A DNA stretch of 64,000 nt. Source: Deltaproteobacteria bacterium (lineage in GTDB: Bacteria; Myxococcota; Kuafuiibacteriia; Kuafuiibacteriales; Kuafuiibacteriaceae). The notes beneath the pieces are model-generated. The model did not search any database and was not told where the DNA came from. It worked only from the letters and a program-made list of their open reading frames with translations. The position numbers were made by a program, and so were the translations under genes. Positions 61,619 through 64,000 of this stretch are shown in pieces; within the stretch, counting starts at the first letter, position 1; each line of letters starts with the position of its first letter. The DNA is taken from positions 6,236,501-6,300,500 of the forward strand of contig JADJPE010000005.1 of assembly GCA_016713425.1 (NCBI GenBank), in the 5' to 3' direction.

Positions 61619-61736
61619 ACGAAGCGGCGCGGCAGCGAAGCAGGCACGACGCCAAAGCGAAGCCGCGCAGCCATAAAAGCAACGAAGCTCCGACGCGAGC
61701 AAACGCGGCGGAGGAAGACGCGCACGGAGGCGAACC

Positions 61737-62672
61737 TTGGCGATCATCAAGGTGAACGGACTCACGAAGCACTACGGCCCGGTCACGGCCTTGAATGGCA
61801 TCTCGTTCGAGGTCAACAAGGGCGAGATCATCGGCCTGCTTGGTCCCAACGGGGCCGGCAAGACGACGACGATGAAGATCCTCACCGGATATCTTCAACC
61901 GTCCGACGGTTCGGCCGAGGTCGCTGGCCACGACGTGGTCGAAGAACCGCTGGCGGTACAAAGCGCCCTCGGCTACCTGCCCGAGAACGCCCCGCTGTAC
62001 CTCGACATGATGGTGCAGGAGTACCTGGGCATGATGGCCGATCTCCGCCACATTCCCGACGCTCAGCGAAAGCATCTCCTTTCGGAGGCGATCTACAGCA
62101 CGGGTCTCGAGCGGCACCTGACCAAGCCGATCGGGGAGCTCTCCAAAGGCTATCGTCAGCGCGTTTGCTTGGCGCAAGCCATCCTGCATCAGCCACAGGT
62201 GCTCATTCTCGACGAGCCGACGAACGGCCTCGACCCGACGCAGATCCTCGAGATCCGAGGCCTCATCAAGCGTCTTGCCGAGAGCGCGACGATCATCCTG
62301 TCGACCCATATCTTGTCGGAGGTGGAGGCGACCTGCGGCCGCGCCATCATCATCATGGAGGGCCAAATCCGCGCCGACGCGAAGCTCGCTGAGCTTACAT
62401 CGACGGCCGACGCCGTCGTCGCCATCAACCGCGAGGCGGTCGAGGTCGAGGGCGCGCTCGCGAAGATCGAAGGCGTCATGAAGGTGGAGAAGGCACCCGA
62501 CGGGAACGGCTACGTCCGATACCGGGTCACGGGTGCCAAAGATCTCGACCTCTGTCCGCGGATCTACGACCTGGCGCGACAGAGCAACTGGCGCCTCTCC
62601 GAGCTGCGGCACGAGTCCAAGACGCTCGAGTCCGTCTTCCGAGACCTCGCCCAAAAAGGAGGTGTTGCATGA
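61737..62672 (+). CDS. GldA-type ABC transporter ATPase
   Basis: 311 residues from a TTG with a gaggcg site. LLGPNGAGKTTTMKILTGYL is Walker A, LPENAPLYLDMMVQEYLGMM the Q-loop region with the YLPE...PLY wording of GldA, ELSKGYRQRVCLAQAIL the signature, VLILDEPTNGLDPTQ Walker B, ILSTHILSEVEATCGRAIII the H-loop. The C-terminal domain with NWRLSELRHESKTLESVFRD is the usual DUF4162-like tail. The start of the permease gene overlaps its stop (ATGA). In gliding bacteria the Gld ABC transporter is linked to motility; here the role is inferred. Confidence 0.9.
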   Translation: MAIIKVNGLTKHYGPVTALNGISFEVNKGEIIGLLGPNGAGKTTTMKILTGYLQPSDGSAEVAGHDVVEEPLAVQSALGYLPENAPLYLDMMVQEYLGMMADLRHIPDAQRKHLLSEAIYSTGLERHLTKPIGELSKGYRQRVCLAQAILHQPQVLILDEPTNGLDPTQILEIRGLIKRLAESATIILSTHILSEVEATCGRAIIIMEGQIRADAKLAELTSTADAVVAINREAVEVEGALAKIEGVMKVEKAPDGNGYVRYRVTGAKDLDLCPRIYDLARQSNWRLSELRHESKTLESVFRDLAQKGGVA

Positions 62673-64000
62673 ATCACGTGCTATCGATCGCGCGGAAGGA
62701 GTTCCGCGCGTACTTCCGTTCCCCCATTGCGCTCATCTTCTTGAGCATCTTCTTGTTCGTCACGCTCTTCACCTTCTTCCGGTGGGAGACCTTCTTTGCG
62801 CGAAACATCGCCGATATTCGGCCCCTGTTTTCCTGGATGCCGATCTTGCTCATCTTCCTCTCCGCAGCGCTCACGATGCGTCTTTGGAGCGAAGAACAGA
62901 AGCTCGGCACGATGGAGCTCCTGCTGACGCTCCCGGTGGAGGTCCACAAGCTGGTGATCGGCAAGTTCCTGGCTGCGCTGGCTCTCGTCAGCGTAGCGCT
63001 GGCGCTGACGTTTCCGCTGCCGATCACCGTCTCGTTCCTCGGCGATCTCGACTGGGGGCCCGTGATCGGTGGTTACCTGGGCGCACTCTTGCTCGCCGGA
63101 GCCTACATTGCGATCGGCCTCTTCTTCTCCGCGACGACGGACAACCAAATCGTCTCGCTCCTGCTCACCGGCCTCGTGGGTGGACTCCTTTATGTCGTCG
63201 GCCAGGACGCCGTCACGAACTTCGTAGGAAACCACGGCGTGGAGATCCTCCAAGCCGTGGGGACCGGAAGCCGGTTCGAGAGCATTCAGCGTGGCGTGAT
63301 CGACTTCAGGGACCTCGTTTACTACGCATCGCTCACGGTCTCTTTCCTCGCGCTCAACATGCTGCTGCTGCGGTCGAAGGGCTGGAGCCAAGGCAAGCGC
63401 ACCGCGCCCGAGCGACGAAGCTGGGGCCTTCTCGCCGCCCTGGTCGTCGCCAACGGCCTCGCGGTCAACATTTTGCTGGCCCCGGTCACGCAGCTCCGGG
63501 CCGACCTCACGGCGCGCCACGAGTACACGATCTCGGACGTCACCAAGGACCTCGTCTCGTCGCTCGGTGAGCCGCTGCTCATCCGCGGTTACTTCTCGGG
63601 CAAGACCCATCCTCTCCTCGCGCCGATGGTCCCAAGACTCCGCGACCTCATCGAAGAGTACGGCGTCGTGTCGTCAGGCCGCGTCGTGACAGAGTTCGTC
63701 GACCCTCGCGAAAACGAGGAGGTGGAGAAGGAAGCGAACCAGCTCTACAACATCAAGAGCTTCCCGTTCCGCGTACAGTCGGCGGCGGAGAATGCGGTCG
63801 TGAACTCCTACTTCAGCGTCCTAATCAAGTACGGCGATCAATTTCAGGTGCTCGACTTCTCCGACCTCATCGAGGTGCAGCCCAACGGGCTGAACAACAT
63901 CGAGGTGCGGCTGCGCAACCCGGAGTATGATCTCACGCGCGCCATCAAGAAGGTGGCCACCGGCTTTCGAAGCACCGATCTCGTGTTCGACTCGCTCAGC
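62669..64000 (+). CDS. GldF-GldG-type ABC permease fusion, 3' end missing
   Basis: Coupled to the ATPase by ATGA and preceded by ggaggt. The first 250 residues are a GldF-like permease with six spans: SPIALIFLSIFLFVTLFTFF, SWMPILLIFLSAALTMRLWS, EEQKLGTMELLLTLPV, GKFLAALALVSVALALTFPL, GYLGALLLAGAYIAIGLFFS. A seventh span (LLAALVVANGLAVNILLAPV) leads into a periplasmic GldG-like domain: LTARHEYTISDVTKDLVSSL, SLGEPLLIRGYFSGKTHPLL, RVVTEFVDPRENEEVEKEA. In Flavobacterium GldF and GldG are separate; here one chain carries both. The gene continues past the window. Confidence 0.9.
   Translation, partial: MNHVLSIARKEFRAYFRSPIALIFLSIFLFVTLFTFFRWETFFARNIADIRPLFSWMPILLIFLSAALTMRLWSEEQKLGTMELLLTLPVEVHKLVIGKFLAALALVSVALALTFPLPITVSFLGDLDWGPVIGGYLGALLLAGAYIAIGLFFSATTDNQIVSLLLTGLVGGLLYVVGQDAVTNFVGNHGVEILQAVGTGSRFESIQRGVIDFRDLVYYASLTVSFLALNMLLLRSKGWSQGKRTAPERRSWGLLAALVVANGLAVNILLAPVTQLRADLTARHEYTISDVTKDLVSSLGEPLLIRGYFSGKTHPLLAPMVPRLRDLIEEYGVVSSGRVVTEFVDPRENEEVEKEANQLYNIKSFPFRVQSAAENAVVNSYFSVLIKYGDQFQVLDFSDLIEVQPNGLNNIEVRLRNPEYDLTRAIKKVATGFRSTDLVFDSLS

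Overview
The window is GC-rich DNA with almost no AT-rich stretches. It is dense in secreted lipoproteins and beta-barrel proteins, and also carries a Ser/Thr kinase-like protein with TPR repeats, an FHA plus sigma-54 activator, VWA and thrombospondin type 3 repeat proteins, a relic of an Rhs-type surface protein, and a GldF/GldG-type transporter fusion. This mix points to a myxobacterium-like (Myxococcota) chromosome; the assignment is inference from gene content. I recognised no rRNA, tRNA, CRISPR array or replication origin.

Layout. 1-7 kb (minus strand): Ski2-like helicase, the mitomycin-repair-type pair mrfA/mrfB, and the start of an Hsp70-family gene. 7-11 kb: a Rieske-cytochrome P450 fusion and DNA polymerase IV. 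11-16 kb (plus): a modular lipoprotein, a DUF493 protein, a spermidine-synthase-like protein, an MBL-fold hydrolase and an unknown protein. 15.6-23 kb (minus): holB, a membrane protein and an M1 peptidase in a coupled operon, then a large TPR protein whose kinase domain lacks key catalytic residues. 23-34.7 kb: hutF, an RRM protein, a methyltransferase, an M17 aminopeptidase, a metallophosphoesterase, envelope proteins (one with a probable frameshift) and PEP carboxylase. 34.9-41 kb: a lipoprotein made of two homologous halves, and a minus-strand operon of a region-4-only sigma factor, a FecR-type protein, a barrel-like protein and a metzincin-like lipoprotein without catalytic residues. 41-48.9 kb: TetR regulator, lipoproteins, a truncated Rhs-type N-terminus, a di-haem lipoprotein, and a coupled pair resembling lytic transglycosylase and NlpC/P60 enzymes that have both lost their active-site residues. 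48.9-54.8 kb: an ABCG-like exporter operon, a VWA/TSP3 lipoprotein and a propeller lipoprotein. 54.8-59.9 kb: an IS66-family element with terminal inverted repeats and a perfect 8-bp target duplication, sitting inside an older IS66 relic; a second inverted relic; and a 42-bp minisatellite. 59.9-64 kb: an FHA-sigma54 activator and a GldA/GldF-G transporter running off the right edge.

Two themes stand out. First, at least four proteins keep an enzyme fold signature but have lost catalytic residues (kinase, metzincin, transglycosylase, NlpC/P60). Second, many otherwise ordinary genes carry in-frame tandem repeats with units of 3-18 bp in linkers, tails or signal-peptide-proximal regions, as if this genome expands short repeats wherever the protein tolerates it.
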